From GCA-002282575 sp964519885 (GTDB lineage: Bacteria > Pseudomonadota > Gammaproteobacteria > Thiomicrospirales > Thiomicrospiraceae), in NCBI GenBank assembly GCA_964519885.1, contig CAZFLX010000009.1, positions 1-64,000 on the forward strand: 64,000 bases of DNA, given 5' to 3'. Below are positions 45,578 to 55,200 of this stretch, one piece after another (positions within the stretch are counted from its first letter, which is position 1; each line of letters begins with the position of its first letter). Position numbers and translations under genes: made by a program. The notes under the pieces are model-generated. The model saw only the letters and a list, made by a program, of their open reading frames with translations. It ran no database searches and was not told where the DNA came from.

Positions 45578-45584
45578 TCAAACC

Positions 45585-46748
45585 CTAAGCCTGCTTCACT
45601 TTCCATACCAGTGCGCAGGCAAGCAAGGAAACGCCAGCCGCTAGTCCGAAAGTCCATTCACCACCACCATAGGTCCAGGCATAACCCGCCACCAAACTTC
45701 CTAAAACGCCTCCGACCCCATAGCTGAAACTGGCATAAAGTGCCTGCCCCTGTGCCTGATGACCAACAAAGGTTTCGTGCAACCATTGCACCACCACCGA
45801 ATGAAATACAGCAAAGGTAGCTGCATGCATCAATTGCGCTAAAATCATGAGCACCAAACTGTCAACAAAAAATCCGGTTAACCACCATCTTACCACCGAC
45901 AACAAGGTCGCTATCAACACCCAATGATGAAAACGCAATAAAGGCGAAAGACGCCAAAAAAACCAAAACAAGACAATTTCAGCCACCACCCCTAATGACC
46001 AGAGCAACCCAATACTGGCATTGGAATAGCTGGCATCGGCTAACAGAATCGAATAAAAACTATAGTAAATACCATGTGCAATCTGAGTGAGTAACGCAAT
46101 GATCAGCACCCACCACACCATCGACTGACGCAATAAGCCAAGCAAACCTTGCCAATCTACCGACCCTGGACGCAGTTGTGGCGATTCACGATTCCATTGC
46201 GAAATAAGCGCTGTAGCCATAAAAAACACGGTCGTAGTGACCAAAAAAGCCAACTGACCAAAGACCTCAATTAACCAACCAGCACCCATTACCGCAACAA
46301 TAAAACCAACCGATCCCCATAAACGAATGCGACTATAACCAGACAACTGACTACCCAAATGCGACAAGGTTAAACTCTCCATCGGCGGCAAGGCTGCATG
46401 CCAGAAGAACCCTAGCAACGCCATCAACCAAAATAGAGACCAAAAACCTTCTAACCACCACAAGCCCAATACCAACACAGCCGATAACCACGAAGCCAAC
46501 TGAACATAAAACAGGAAATTACCCTTACGGTCAGCCAATAGCGCCCAAATGGGGGGAGAAACAATCCGTGCAAAAGATAACACCGCCAGCAGTTGCGCAA
46601 TTTCGATAGCGCTTAACCCCAGTGATTGAAAATACAGTCCCAAAAAAGGCAATATGATGCCAACAGCGGCAAAATAGAAAAAGTAGTAGCCCGATAACGG
46701 AAAAAACGGAATCTGAGATTCCGTTTTGATTAAAGTGTGAGTCAACAC
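45585..46748 (-). CDS. MFS transporter, HcaT-like (3-phenylpropionate transporter type)
   Basis: 387 aa with twelve predicted membrane helices. FPLSGYYFFYFAAVGIILPF at the N-terminus and the loop PPIWALLADRKGNFLFY are typical of the MFS_1-like/HcaT group, and the second half has a similar FHSVVVQWLHE. The substrate is unknown. It is 3 nt downstream of aroC on the same strand and may be co-transcribed. Confidence 0.85.
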   Translation of the reverse strand: MLTHTLIKTESQIPFFPLSGYYFFYFAAVGIILPFLGLYFQSLGLSAIEIAQLLAVLSFARIVSPPIWALLADRKGNFLFYVQLASWLSAVLVLGLWWLEGFWSLFWLMALLGFFWHAALPPMESLTLSHLGSQLSGYSRIRLWGSVGFIVAVMGAGWLIEVFGQLAFLVTTTVFFMATALISQWNRESPQLRPGSVDWQGLLGLLRQSMVWWVLIIALLTQIAHGIYYSFYSILLADASYSNASIGLLWSLGVVAEIVLFWFFWRLSPLLRFHHWVLIATLLSVVRWWLTGFFVDSLVLMILAQLMHAATFAVFHSVVVQWLHETFVGHQAQGQALYASFSYGVGGVLGSLVAGYAWTYGGGEWTFGLAAGVSLLACALVWKVKQA

Positions 46749-46751
46749 GAC

Positions 46752-47852
46752 TTATGAAGATGATTGAGCGATATTTGGCACACTCACCAGCGCATCGGCA
46801 TTTTGACCGCGCTGACGCAAGGCATGATCCATCAGCACCAATGCCAACATGGCTTCGGCAATGGGCGTAGCACGAATACCCACGCAAGGGTCATGACGAC
46901 CTTTGGTAATCACTTCTTGCTCATTACCCCAACGGTCAATGCTTTGACCCGGAATTTTTAGGCTAGATGTGGGTTTGAGTGCCATGTGGGCAATAATTTC
47001 TTGACCCGATGAAATACCACCTAACACACCACCAGAATGGTTGCTGAGAAAACCTTCTTTGGTCATCTCATCACGATGTTGCGTACCGAGTTGCTCAACG
47101 ACGGCAAAACCATCACCAATTTCGACACCTTTTACCGCATTAATACTCATTAAAGCTTTGGCGATATCCGCGTCTAAGCGATCAAACACTGGCTCTCCCC
47201 AACCCGGCGGCACGTTACGAGCGACTACCGTTACTTTAGCACCAACCGAATCACCCGTTTTTTTCAACTCGGTCATGTAATCTTCCATGGCCTGAACGGC
47301 ATCAGCATCGGGACAGAAAAAAGGATTGGTTTCGATAATGGAATAATCCACTTTGGAAATTTTTACTGGACCGAGTTGCGACAAATAACCCTGAATTTCG
47401 ACACCATAGCGCTCTTTTAACCATTTTTTCGCAATAGCACCCGCCGCCACACGCATCGCCGTTTCACGTGCAGAAGAACGTCCACCACCGCGGAAATCGC
47501 GCACACCATACTTATGCTCGTAGGTGTAGTCAGCATGACCGGGTCGGAAGACATCCATCAAATTACCATAATCTTGCGAACGCTGATCGGTGTTTTCAAT
47601 CATTAGCCCAATGGGTGTTCCTGTGGTACGACCATTGAGCACGCCCGATAAAATTTTTACACAATCATCTTCGCGGCGCTGTGTGGTAAAGCGAGAGGTA
47701 CCCGGCTTACGACGGTCTAAATCAATCTGCAAATCGGCTTCAGTCAGTTCTAAGCCAGGAGGACAACCATCAATAATCGCACCTAAAGCAATGCCGTGAC
47801 TCTCACCAAAGGTCGTTACTCGAAAGGCTTCACCCCATGTATTCGCTGCCAT
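46752..47852 (-). CDS. aroC: chorismate synthase
   Basis: 366 aa, normal length. The three family signatures are visible: GESHGIALGAIIDGCPPGL, the central GGRSSARETAMRVAAGAI and the later RHDPCVGIRATPIAEAM. It makes chorismate from EPSP with reduced FMN. No other shikimate genes are nearby. Confidence 0.98.
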   Translation of the reverse strand: MAANTWGEAFRVTTFGESHGIALGAIIDGCPPGLELTEADLQIDLDRRKPGTSRFTTQRREDDCVKILSGVLNGRTTGTPIGLMIENTDQRSQDYGNLMDVFRPGHADYTYEHKYGVRDFRGGGRSSARETAMRVAAGAIAKKWLKERYGVEIQGYLSQLGPVKISKVDYSIIETNPFFCPDADAVQAMEDYMTELKKTGDSVGAKVTVVARNVPPGWGEPVFDRLDADIAKALMSINAVKGVEIGDGFAVVEQLGTQHRDEMTKEGFLSNHSGGVLGGISSGQEIIAHMALKPTSSLKIPGQSIDRWGNEQEVITKGRHDPCVGIRATPIAEAMLALVLMDHALRQRGQNADALVSVPNIAQSSS

Positions 47853-47915
47853 TGCCGTTTTTCCCGTATCAAATTTTTAAGTTGACTTATTTTAGCAGAA
47901 AGCGCCATTGATGCA

Positions 47916-48455
47916 CTAAACAGTTACTTTCGACCAATCAAAACCCAGCCCCGGATCAGTTTTTCTACCCGGAGCAATGTCGCTGTGCGCTACCAATGGC
48001 GCTGACTGCAAACTGGGGTAAGCTTCACGCAAAGCCTGAATCAGCTCGTTAAGACATGCATATTGTGCCTTGGTAAAAGGGGCGGTTTCTGTGCCTTCTA
48101 GCTCAATACCAATAGAAAAATCATTCACATTGGTGCGATGGGCAAAACGAGAAACACCCGCATGCCAAGCACGTCGATGAAAGGGTACAAACTGCACCAC
48201 CTCGCCATCTCGACGAATCCAGCAATGTGCTGACACTCGAACACCCGCTAATTGTCGATAATAGGGATGCTTGGATGTGTCTAGTTTACCTTGAAACAGA
48301 GCCACCACATCATCGCCAGCAAAGCCACCAGGAGGCAAACTGATGGCATGAACCACCAATAAAGAAATATCCATCGTATTAGGACGATCATTACAATGAT
48401 CGCTAGTGCAGTATTTTACGTCTTCAATCAGTCCCGTTTCCCGATTAACCTTCAT
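47916..48455 (-). CDS. ampD: 1,6-anhydro-N-acetylmuramyl-L-alanine amidase
   Basis: 179 aa. The zinc site residues of the amidase_2 fold are in LLVVHAISLPPGGF, RAWHAGVSRF and VAHSDIAPGRKTDPG, where the last includes the catalytic region. It cleaves anhydro-muropeptides in the cytoplasm for wall recycling and keeps AmpR-type inducers low. It is divergent from nadC, as in E. coli. Confidence 0.95.
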   Translation of the reverse strand: MKVNRETGLIEDVKYCTSDHCNDRPNTMDISLLVVHAISLPPGGFAGDDVVALFQGKLDTSKHPYYRQLAGVRVSAHCWIRRDGEVVQFVPFHRRAWHAGVSRFAHRTNVNDFSIGIELEGTETAPFTKAQYACLNELIQALREAYPSLQSAPLVAHSDIAPGRKTDPGLGFDWSKVTV

Positions 48456-48480
48456 TTAACCGCCTAAACTTGTTTATAAT
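48451..48480 (+). promoter_or_regulatory. candidate nadC promoter
   Basis: A consensus TATAAT at 48475-48480 with a weak TTCATT -35 (48451-48456) and 18-bp spacing, 35 nt before the nadC start. The -35 overlaps the ampD start. Confidence 0.45.
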
Positions 48481-48514
48481 AGTATGATTAATTTGAATTA
48501 TAAGCGTTAAACTC

Positions 48515-49363
48515 ATGCAAGTCACAGATTGGTTACGCCAACAAGTCGCCCATGCACTCAATGAAGACATTGGTAGCGGAGACCTATCCGCTCAACTTAT
48601 CAACGAAGACCAGCAATCTAAAGCAACGGTTATTTGCCGCGAAGCGGCCGTGATGTGTGGCCAAACTTGGTTTAATGAAGTTTTTGCTCAACTCGATGAT
48701 CAGGTTCAAATTGAATGGCTGGTGCAAGAAGGTGAACAGCTTGCAGCCAATTCGACACTATGCCACTTGCATGGTAAAGCAAGAAGCTTGCTCACGGGCG
48801 AACGTACCGCGCTGAACTTTTTACAGACCCTCATGGGAACAGCTAGCGTCGCCAATCGATATGCTAGCGAACTCGCTGCGCATGGCAATACAAAACTACT
48901 CGATACTCGCAAAACCTTACCTGGAATGCGATTAGCACAGAAATATGCCGTACGCATCGGTGGCGGTGTCAATCATCGTGTCGGTCTTTACGATGCCATT
49001 CTGATCAAAGAAAATCATATTATGGCGGCAGGTTCGTTAGAAAAAGCGGTAGCTAACGCCAAAGCACAATTTCCGAATTCCTTTATTGAAGTTGAAGTGG
49101 AATCACTTGGTGAATTGGCTAGAGCGCTCACCCTTCCACTGGATAGAATCATGCTGGATAACTTTTCACTTCAAGATATGCATACCGCCGTTAGCATGAC
49201 CCAAGGAAAAATACCTTTGGAAGTGTCCGGCAATGTTACCTTCGAAAATCTGGCAGCACTGTCACAAACGGGCGTAGATTTTATTTCGACCGGTGCTATT
49301 ACCAAACACCTGTACGCCATTGATTTATCGATGCGTTTTAGTTTGGAAAATGACCATGCATAA
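48515..49363 (+). CDS. nadC: nicotinate-nucleotide pyrophosphorylase (QPRTase)
   Basis: 282 aa. DTRKTLPGMRLAQKYAVRIG and NHRVGLYDAILIKENHI hold the quinolinate and PRPP-binding residues; the C-terminal GVDFISTGAITKH binds phosphate. It converts quinolinate and PRPP to nicotinate mononucleotide in NAD synthesis. The 3' end overlaps the start of the antiporter gene by 14 nt. Confidence 0.98.
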   Translation: MQVTDWLRQQVAHALNEDIGSGDLSAQLINEDQQSKATVICREAAVMCGQTWFNEVFAQLDDQVQIEWLVQEGEQLAANSTLCHLHGKARSLLTGERTALNFLQTLMGTASVANRYASELAAHGNTKLLDTRKTLPGMRLAQKYAVRIGGGVNHRVGLYDAILIKENHIMAAGSLEKAVANAKAQFPNSFIEVEVESLGELARALTLPLDRIMLDNFSLQDMHTAVSMTQGKIPLEVSGNVTFENLAALSQTGVDFISTGAITKHLYAIDLSMRFSLENDHA

Positions 49364-51350
49364 TACCCTTTATGAAGTTTTTGGCATCCTTCTCGTCTCG
49401 GTACTGGTGGTAGCCGCCTTCAGACGCATCAATCTGCCTCCGATCATTGGTTATATTATGGTCGGTATTGTGATGGGCCCTCACGCCTTTGCTTTAATCG
49501 AAGATGAACAGAACATTCATTTTTTGGCTGAATTTGGCATTGTCTTCATGCTATTTGCCATTGGCTTGGAGTTTTCTGTACCGCAATTTTTAACCATGAA
49601 GCGCACGATTTTAGGACTAGGCGGCCTTCAGGTAGCCATGTCGATGAGTGTCTTTGGCCTGCTTGCCTATTTGATTGGTGTGCGCTGGGATGTTGCCTTA
49701 CTGGCTGGTGCGGCACTCGCAATGTCCTCCACCGCCGTTGTGCTCAAACAACTTAACGAACAAGCGGAAATGCAATCTCGACACGGTAGAAACGCCCTGG
49801 GCATACTATTGTTTCAAGATTTCGCTGCCATCCCTCTACTCATTATCATACCTGTTCTGGGCGCACACGTTGCCGGCGGCGCCGATAGCGATCAAAGCAT
49901 GGGAAGCGAACTCATATTTGCCTTGATAAAAGGTATTTTAGCTGTTGTCATTTTATTGGTACTAGGACGCACTTTACTACGCTGGGTATTTAAAGAGGTC
50001 GCAAGCGCTAAATCGAATGAGCTCTTTACCTTGACGGTACTCATGGTGGCCATTGGCGCAGCATCACTCACCAGTAGCCTAGGGCTTTCTATGGCGCTGG
50101 GTGCCTTTGTTGCAGGGATGATGTTAGCTGAAACCGAGTATCGCCACCAAGTTGAATCGGATATTCGCCCCTTTCAAGATGTCCTACTGGGTTTGTTTTT
50201 CATCACCATCGGCATCCTCATTGACTTGAGTGTGGTTTGGAGTCATCTGGGAACGATTCTGGCACTCATGGTCGGCTTGATACTACTCAAAGCCTTAATT
50301 GTCGGCTTGCTAGAATATTGGTTTGGTAACAACGGTGGCGTGGCTTTCCGCACCGCAATTGTGTTAGCCCATGGTGGTGAATTTGGCTTTGCCTTATTAT
50401 CACTGATGTTCAATCAAAAACTCATTCCTGAGTTAGAGGGTCAGGTACTCTTGGCGGCCGCTATTTTTAGTATGATGCTCTCCCCCATTTTGATTAAACA
50501 CAATGGTGCCATGGCGAAAAGGCTACTTAAAAACACCTATGGTAAAGACAGAAAAGCGCAAGAAATTGCCATTGAAGAACAAACGAAACACTATCATGAT
50601 CACGTCATTATTTGTGGTTTTGGTCGCGTCGGTCAAACCTTAGCACGTTTTTTACGTAAATCTGGTATGACTTATGTTGCCTTGGACATGGACATTACCC
50701 GTACCCAAGAAGCCAAAGAGGCTGGTGAATTGGTATTCTACGGTGACTCTTCTCGAACCGAAATTTTACATGCGGCGGGCATCGAGCGGGCGAAAGTGGT
50801 GGTGCTGTGTATTTCTGATTTACACGCCTCCCTCAAAGTGCTGCATCGTGTACGAGAGTTACGCCGCGATGTCTGCATTATGGTGCGTACGCGTGATGAA
50901 GGACACCTGAACCAACTCATGGACGCAGGCGCAACCGAAGTCATTCCCGACACCTTTGAAGCCAGCATCATGTTGGCATCACAAGTGTTATTGTTGATTG
51001 GTTATCCACCCAGTGAAGTGCTACGAGAAGTGCGCCAAATTCGTCAGAATCGTTATAGCTTATTGAAAGGGTTTTATCCAGGCGACAGTGACGAAGCGCC
51101 CAGCTTAGACCAACAGCCAACCATTTTGCATACCTTAACCCTCAGTTCTGGAGCCAAAGCGATTGGCAAAACATTAGAACAGGTGTTGGCATTGCATCCA
51201 GAAGTTGAAATTGAAGCCATTAAACGAGATGGCATTCGTGGCGACAATCCAGCGATAACCACACTACTACGTGAGGGTGATCGTATCGTGTTAAGAGGCA
51301 CCCAAGAAGCCATCAATCGCTTTGAAGAGTTTATGCTACTAGAAGCCTGA
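49350..51350 (+). CDS. CPA2-family K+/H+ antiporter with TrkA-N and TrkA-C domains (KefB/YbaL-like)
   Basis: 666 aa from the ATG at 49350; an earlier frame start lies inside nadC and is rejected. Twelve or so membrane helices (1-380) include GIVFMLFAIGLEFSVPQF and the ion-site region LFQDFAAIPLLI. A Rossmann TrkA-N domain follows (about 415-530, VIICGFGRVGQTLARFL), then a TrkA-C domain (about 590-666). Such proteins exchange K+ for H+ and are gated by nucleotide or glutathione conjugates. The exact type is not certain. Confidence 0.92.
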   Translation: MTMHNTLYEVFGILLVSVLVVAAFRRINLPPIIGYIMVGIVMGPHAFALIEDEQNIHFLAEFGIVFMLFAIGLEFSVPQFLTMKRTILGLGGLQVAMSMSVFGLLAYLIGVRWDVALLAGAALAMSSTAVVLKQLNEQAEMQSRHGRNALGILLFQDFAAIPLLIIIPVLGAHVAGGADSDQSMGSELIFALIKGILAVVILLVLGRTLLRWVFKEVASAKSNELFTLTVLMVAIGAASLTSSLGLSMALGAFVAGMMLAETEYRHQVESDIRPFQDVLLGLFFITIGILIDLSVVWSHLGTILALMVGLILLKALIVGLLEYWFGNNGGVAFRTAIVLAHGGEFGFALLSLMFNQKLIPELEGQVLLAAAIFSMMLSPILIKHNGAMAKRLLKNTYGKDRKAQEIAIEEQTKHYHDHVIICGFGRVGQTLARFLRKSGMTYVALDMDITRTQEAKEAGELVFYGDSSRTEILHAAGIERAKVVVLCISDLHASLKVLHRVRELRRDVCIMVRTRDEGHLNQLMDAGATEVIPDTFEASIMLASQVLLLIGYPPSEVLREVRQIRQNRYSLLKGFYPGDSDEAPSLDQQPTILHTLTLSSGAKAIGKTLEQVLALHPEVEIEAIKRDGIRGDNPAITTLLREGDRIVLRGTQEAINRFEEFMLLEA

Positions 51351-51383
51351 CACCGAATACTTTGCCAGCTAATGGGGTCAGCG

Positions 51384-52133
51384 TTAATCCGCTAACCACA
51401 TCAGACTGGCCATGCGACCGGTTGCACCCTCTCGACGAAAAGAGAAGAAATCCTCGGCATTCAAATAGGTGCATTCCTCAGAAGCACCTACCCAAGCCAT
51501 CCCCAACTGACGGCATTGCCACTGTGCCATCGCCGACAAGTCAGCTAAAAACTTATCCGTTTGTGTTGTTGAAGACTGGAAATGCTCGGGCAACCCAGTG
51601 CCATTTGCTAAAAATTCATCACGCACTTCCGCTCCACACTCAAAGGCTGTTTTACCAATCCCAGGCCCTATCCATGCCATTAAATCACTGGCTAATTCGC
51701 CGCACTCACGCACACTTTTGCCAATGATATCATCGGCAACGCCACGCCAACCCGCATGCAATAACATGATGAAAGAACCGGAACGATTGGTGATAAACAC
51801 CGGCAAACAATCGGCGGTTAATATCGCCAACACCTTATTTTTCTGATGTGTTGAACTGCCATCAGCATCCACAATGGGCTCACAAGCTTCGCTGTCAACA
51901 TCTAGCACACGCACACCATGCACTTGGTTGATCCAACAAGGCTCGCAGGGTAAATTCAACGCGTTAACCAACAACTCCCGATTGGCTAAAACATCATGTA
52001 ACTCATCACCAACATGAGTGGCCAAATTGAATGAATCATAAGGCGGCAAAGAAACACCACCGGTACGTGTTGTCATCACTGCCTTGACACGATTTGGCGC
52101 CGGCCAATCGGGCATTAAAAACTTGATCATCAC
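51384..52133 (-). CDS. pgeF: YfiH/laccase-domain purine nucleoside phosphorylase-like protein
   Basis: 249 aa. The zinc site is formed by His in LATHVGDELHD, Cys in AILTADCLPVFI and His in LLHAGWRGVADDIIG. Members of this family act on purine nucleosides, and E. coli YfiH/PgeF is also linked to peptidoglycan precursor fidelity. It lies 17 nt after rluD, the standard arrangement. Confidence 0.93.
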   Translation of the reverse strand: MMIKFLMPDWPAPNRVKAVMTTRTGGVSLPPYDSFNLATHVGDELHDVLANRELLVNALNLPCEPCWINQVHGVRVLDVDSEACEPIVDADGSSTHQKNKVLAILTADCLPVFITNRSGSFIMLLHAGWRGVADDIIGKSVRECGELASDLMAWIGPGIGKTAFECGAEVRDEFLANGTGLPEHFQSSTTQTDKFLADLSAMAQWQCRQLGMAWVGASEECTYLNAEDFFSFRREGATGRMASLMWLAD

Positions 52134-52150
52134 TGTTTACTCACTAGGGG

Positions 52151-53116
52151 TTAGTATTCACTAGGATGTTCCAAACTATCCTGCGCCAAGGCTGCTAGTA
52201 AGTGCTGCATGTCTTCCGGCAAGGGCGCTGCAAACTCCATGAGTTCACCGGTCAGGGGGTGTTCAAACGATAATTCTGCCGCATGCAAAGCTTGACGCTT
52301 AAATCCACGTAATACATCACCAACTTCTTGACTCATCCCGCGCGGTAAGTACAAACGCTTACCATATTCTGGATCACCCAATAACGGATAGCCCAAATGT
52401 GCCATGTGCACCCTAATTTGATGCGTTCGCCCCGTTTCTAACTGGCAACGCACATGGGTATGCGCTCGAAACTTCTCTGCGATTCGATAGTGCGTGACCG
52501 CATCACGACCCGACACATCATTGACCGTCATTTTCGTACGATCGGTTGAATGGCGCGCAATACCTGCCTCGATAGTACCACCAGCAACCAAACAACCCAC
52601 AACTACGGCATCATAAATACGGGCAACATCATGATCTTTCAGCAAGTCGGTTAAGGCTAACTGTACCGCCTCTGTTTTAGCCACCACCAGTAAACCACTG
52701 GTCATTTTATCCAAACGATGCACAATCCCTGCCCGCGCTAAACTTGCTAAGTTTTCATCATAATGTAACAAAGCATTGAGCAGGGTTCCATCTGAATTTC
52801 CCGCCCCCGGATGCACCACCAAACCTGCTGGCTTGTTAATCACCAACACACCTTCGTCTTCATAAACAATGTCGAGGGGAATATCTTGCGCTTCATAAGT
52901 CAGTACTTCGCGCTCAGGAAGCACCAACGACAACAACTCACCACCCAACATCTGTTGGCGTGCACGCGTGATCACTTGACCATTTACCGTGACTAACCCG
53001 CTTTCAATACAGGTTTTCAAGCGCGCGCGGGACACGCCTTCAACCAACTGTCCCAGCACCCCATCTAAACGTGTTCCACCCATTTCGAGTGGTACACGAC
53101 TTGTCCATTCACTCAT
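52151..53116 (-). CDS. rluD: 23S rRNA pseudouridine(1911/1915/1917) synthase
   Basis: 321 aa. An N-terminal S4 domain (TRLDGVLGQLVEGVSRARLK) is followed by the RluA-type catalytic domain with the active-site Asp in GIVHRLDKMTSGLLVVAK and the conserved LETGRTHQIRVHMAHLG. It modifies helix 69 of 23S rRNA. It is divergent from bamD and upstream of pgeF, as in E. coli. Confidence 0.97.
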   Translation of the reverse strand: MSEWTSRVPLEMGGTRLDGVLGQLVEGVSRARLKTCIESGLVTVNGQVITRARQQMLGGELLSLVLPEREVLTYEAQDIPLDIVYEDEGVLVINKPAGLVVHPGAGNSDGTLLNALLHYDENLASLARAGIVHRLDKMTSGLLVVAKTEAVQLALTDLLKDHDVARIYDAVVVGCLVAGGTIEAGIARHSTDRTKMTVNDVSGRDAVTHYRIAEKFRAHTHVRCQLETGRTHQIRVHMAHLGYPLLGDPEYGKRLYLPRGMSQEVGDVLRGFKRQALHAAELSFEHPLTGELMEFAAPLPEDMQHLLAALAQDSLEHPSEY

Positions 53117-53120
53117 CTTT

Positions 53121-53150
53121 TTGCCTTCGTTATCATTTATGCGCTAGAAT
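53121..53150 (+). promoter_or_regulatory. bamD promoter
   Basis: TTGCCT (53121-53126) and TAGAAT (53145-53150) with 18-bp spacing, 42 nt before the bamD start, in the gap with divergent rluD. Confidence 0.55.
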
Positions 53151-53192
53151 GATGCTCTCTTTGAAATCATCTGTCCAGCACTAAGGGTTTGC

Positions 53193-53963
53193 ATGACTAA
53201 CATTTCGCTTTTTTCACCGACCAAAAAGGTGATGATTAACCTGGCTGCAGCGATGCTTGCCGTGCAACTGCTCAATGGTTGCTCTTTGTTTACCAAAGAA
53301 GTAGAGCCGATTCGCAGTGTTGAAGAATACTTTGACCGTGGTCACAATGCGCTTAATGATAGCTCATGGGACGAAGCCATTAAAGAGTTTGAAAAGTTGC
53401 GCTCTGTTTATCCTTATGGTTCTTGGTCTGAGCAAGCCTCATTAGAACTTGCCTATGCCTACTTCCGTAACAACGAACCCCAGTCTGCTGTACGCGAGTT
53501 AGAAGAATTTATTCGCATGTACCCGCGTCATCCGCGATTGCCTTATGCCATGTACCTGAAAGGTATGGCGCGTGAAAGTACCACCCGAAGCTTCCTAGAT
53601 AGTTACATTTCTGATCCGGCACGTCGCGATAGTGAGCCGATTCGTCAAGCTTATCAAGATTATTTAAATCTTATTCAACGCTTTCCGAATAGTGAATACG
53701 CTGATGATGCTAAGCTACGTTTAGTGAGATTACGCAACAACCTTGCACGTCATGAACTGCAAGTGGCAGAGTTCTATGTTGAACGTGCTGCCTGGTTAGC
53801 AGCGGCAAAGCGTGCTCAATATGTACTGGAAAACTACCCACAAACCGTCAGTAGTCAACGCGCCTTACAAATCATGGCTAAGGCTTATGATGAGTTAAAA
53901 CTAGACGCTTCTGCAGATGAAGTCAAACAGGTGATGCAACTGAACAAAATCACTGCCCCCTAA
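53193..53963 (+). CDS. bamD: outer membrane assembly lipoprotein BamD
   Basis: 256 aa. The signal peptide ends in the lipobox AVQLLNGCS. The mature part is built of TPR units (EYFDRGHNALNDSSWDEAIK, ASLELAYAYFRNNEPQSAVR and others). It is the essential lipoprotein of the BAM complex that folds outer-membrane beta-barrels. It begins a rightward unit that may continue into the efflux genes after 29 nt, although each has its own context. Confidence 0.96.
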   Translation: MTNISLFSPTKKVMINLAAAMLAVQLLNGCSLFTKEVEPIRSVEEYFDRGHNALNDSSWDEAIKEFEKLRSVYPYGSWSEQASLELAYAYFRNNEPQSAVRELEEFIRMYPRHPRLPYAMYLKGMARESTTRSFLDSYISDPARRDSEPIRQAYQDYLNLIQRFPNSEYADDAKLRLVRLRNNLARHELQVAEFYVERAAWLAAAKRAQYVLENYPQTVSSQRALQIMAKAYDELKLDASADEVKQVMQLNKITAP

Positions 53964-53992
53964 ATCTATTCTTCCTCAGACAAAGCCAAACC

Positions 53993-55195
53993 ATGCAAAA
54001 AAAGATTGTTTTAGGTCTCATACTGATCTCCACATTGGGGATTGGTTTTTTAATGTGGCAACCTAAAAAAGTTGAAAGCATTCAAGTATCTCAAGGTGAC
54101 ATCAAGCAAACCATCGTCGCCACAGGTCGCGTGGCGCCCATGGCTAAAATAGAATTAGCCAGTTTGGTTAGCGCACAAATTGAACGCATTCATGTCAATG
54201 AGGGTGATCTTGTCAGCAAAGGTCAGTTACTCATTACCTTGAGTGATGCCAGTGTCGATGCCAGTGTCGTGCAAGCCCAAGCCAACTTGCGTGAAGCTGA
54301 AGAACGTTTGCAAGAACTGTCGCAACTCACGCGTCCATTAGCTGAAAGCAGTCTTGCCCAAGCAAAAGCTAACCTTACCTTAGCACAAGCGGAGTTTCAG
54401 CGATATGCCAGCCTAGAGCAACAAAAACTTGCCTCACAATCCAGCCTAGATGCTGCCAAAAAAACTCTAGATGTGAATCAAAAGGCTTATGAAACAGCCC
54501 TGAAACAATGGCAAGCTACGCAAGCGAAGGGTACCAGCAGTCAACTTATTCAAAGTCGCATTGAACAAGCTAAAGCAGCCTTAAACCTAGCACTTGCTAA
54601 ACAGGCACAGCTTTTTATTTACGCACCCAGTGGCGGTACTTTGCTGCAACGCCTCGCAGAAGTGGGTGCCACGGTTCAACCAGGCAAAACCCTGATGACT
54701 CTCGCTAGCCAAGGCGAAACTCGCATCGAAGCACCGATTGATGAAAAAAGCATGCGTTTTCTGGCCACAGAACAACAGGCTCGCGTTATCGCCGATGCTT
54801 ATCCACAACAGCCCTTCGATGCCAAACTATCTCTAATTTATCCCAGCATTGACCCCAACAGAGCGACCGTTAATGTCCGCTTGATTGTCGATCAACCGCC
54901 GGCTTTTTTACGCTCCGACATGACAGTAAGTATTGAAATGATCACTGGACAAGCAGAGAATGTGCTGATTGTGCCCACTGATGCCATCCGTGACGCCAAA
55001 TCCAATGCGCCCTGGGTGATGAAAATAGTCGATAACAAAACCACCAAGCAGCCCGTTACTTTGGGTATCTCGGGTGTAGGTTATACACAGATTCTTACAG
55101 GTGTGTCAGTCAATGACTGGGTTGTCACGCAAGCAGACACGACCCTTAACACCCGTGTGATGGCTAAGGCGCGCCTAGCTGCAACCTCAAAATAG
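53993..55195 (+). CDS. periplasmic adaptor (membrane fusion) protein, MacA-like
   Basis: 400 aa. One N-terminal membrane anchor (about 5-22), then a lipoyl/hairpin fold: IVATGRVAPMAKIELASLVS begins the barrel-sandwich part, a long coiled-coil hairpin lies at about 85-190, and GGTLLQRLAEVGATVQPGKT closes the lipoyl half. It links an inner-membrane ABC exporter to an outer-membrane channel; a TolC-type gene is not in the window. The next two genes encode the permease and ATPase. Confidence 0.92.
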   Translation: MQKKIVLGLILISTLGIGFLMWQPKKVESIQVSQGDIKQTIVATGRVAPMAKIELASLVSAQIERIHVNEGDLVSKGQLLITLSDASVDASVVQAQANLREAEERLQELSQLTRPLAESSLAQAKANLTLAQAEFQRYASLEQQKLASQSSLDAAKKTLDVNQKAYETALKQWQATQAKGTSSQLIQSRIEQAKAALNLALAKQAQLFIYAPSGGTLLQRLAEVGATVQPGKTLMTLASQGETRIEAPIDEKSMRFLATEQQARVIADAYPQQPFDAKLSLIYPSIDPNRATVNVRLIVDQPPAFLRSDMTVSIEMITGQAENVLIVPTDAIRDAKSNAPWVMKIVDNKTTKQPVTLGISGVGYTQILTGVSVNDWVVTQADTTLNTRVMAKARLAATSK

Positions 55196-55200
55196 CTTAA

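Noticed and set aside
51362..51727. A plus-strand frame opposite pgeF
   Set aside because: The minus strand encodes a clear YfiH-family protein with all zinc ligands; the other frame has no domain.
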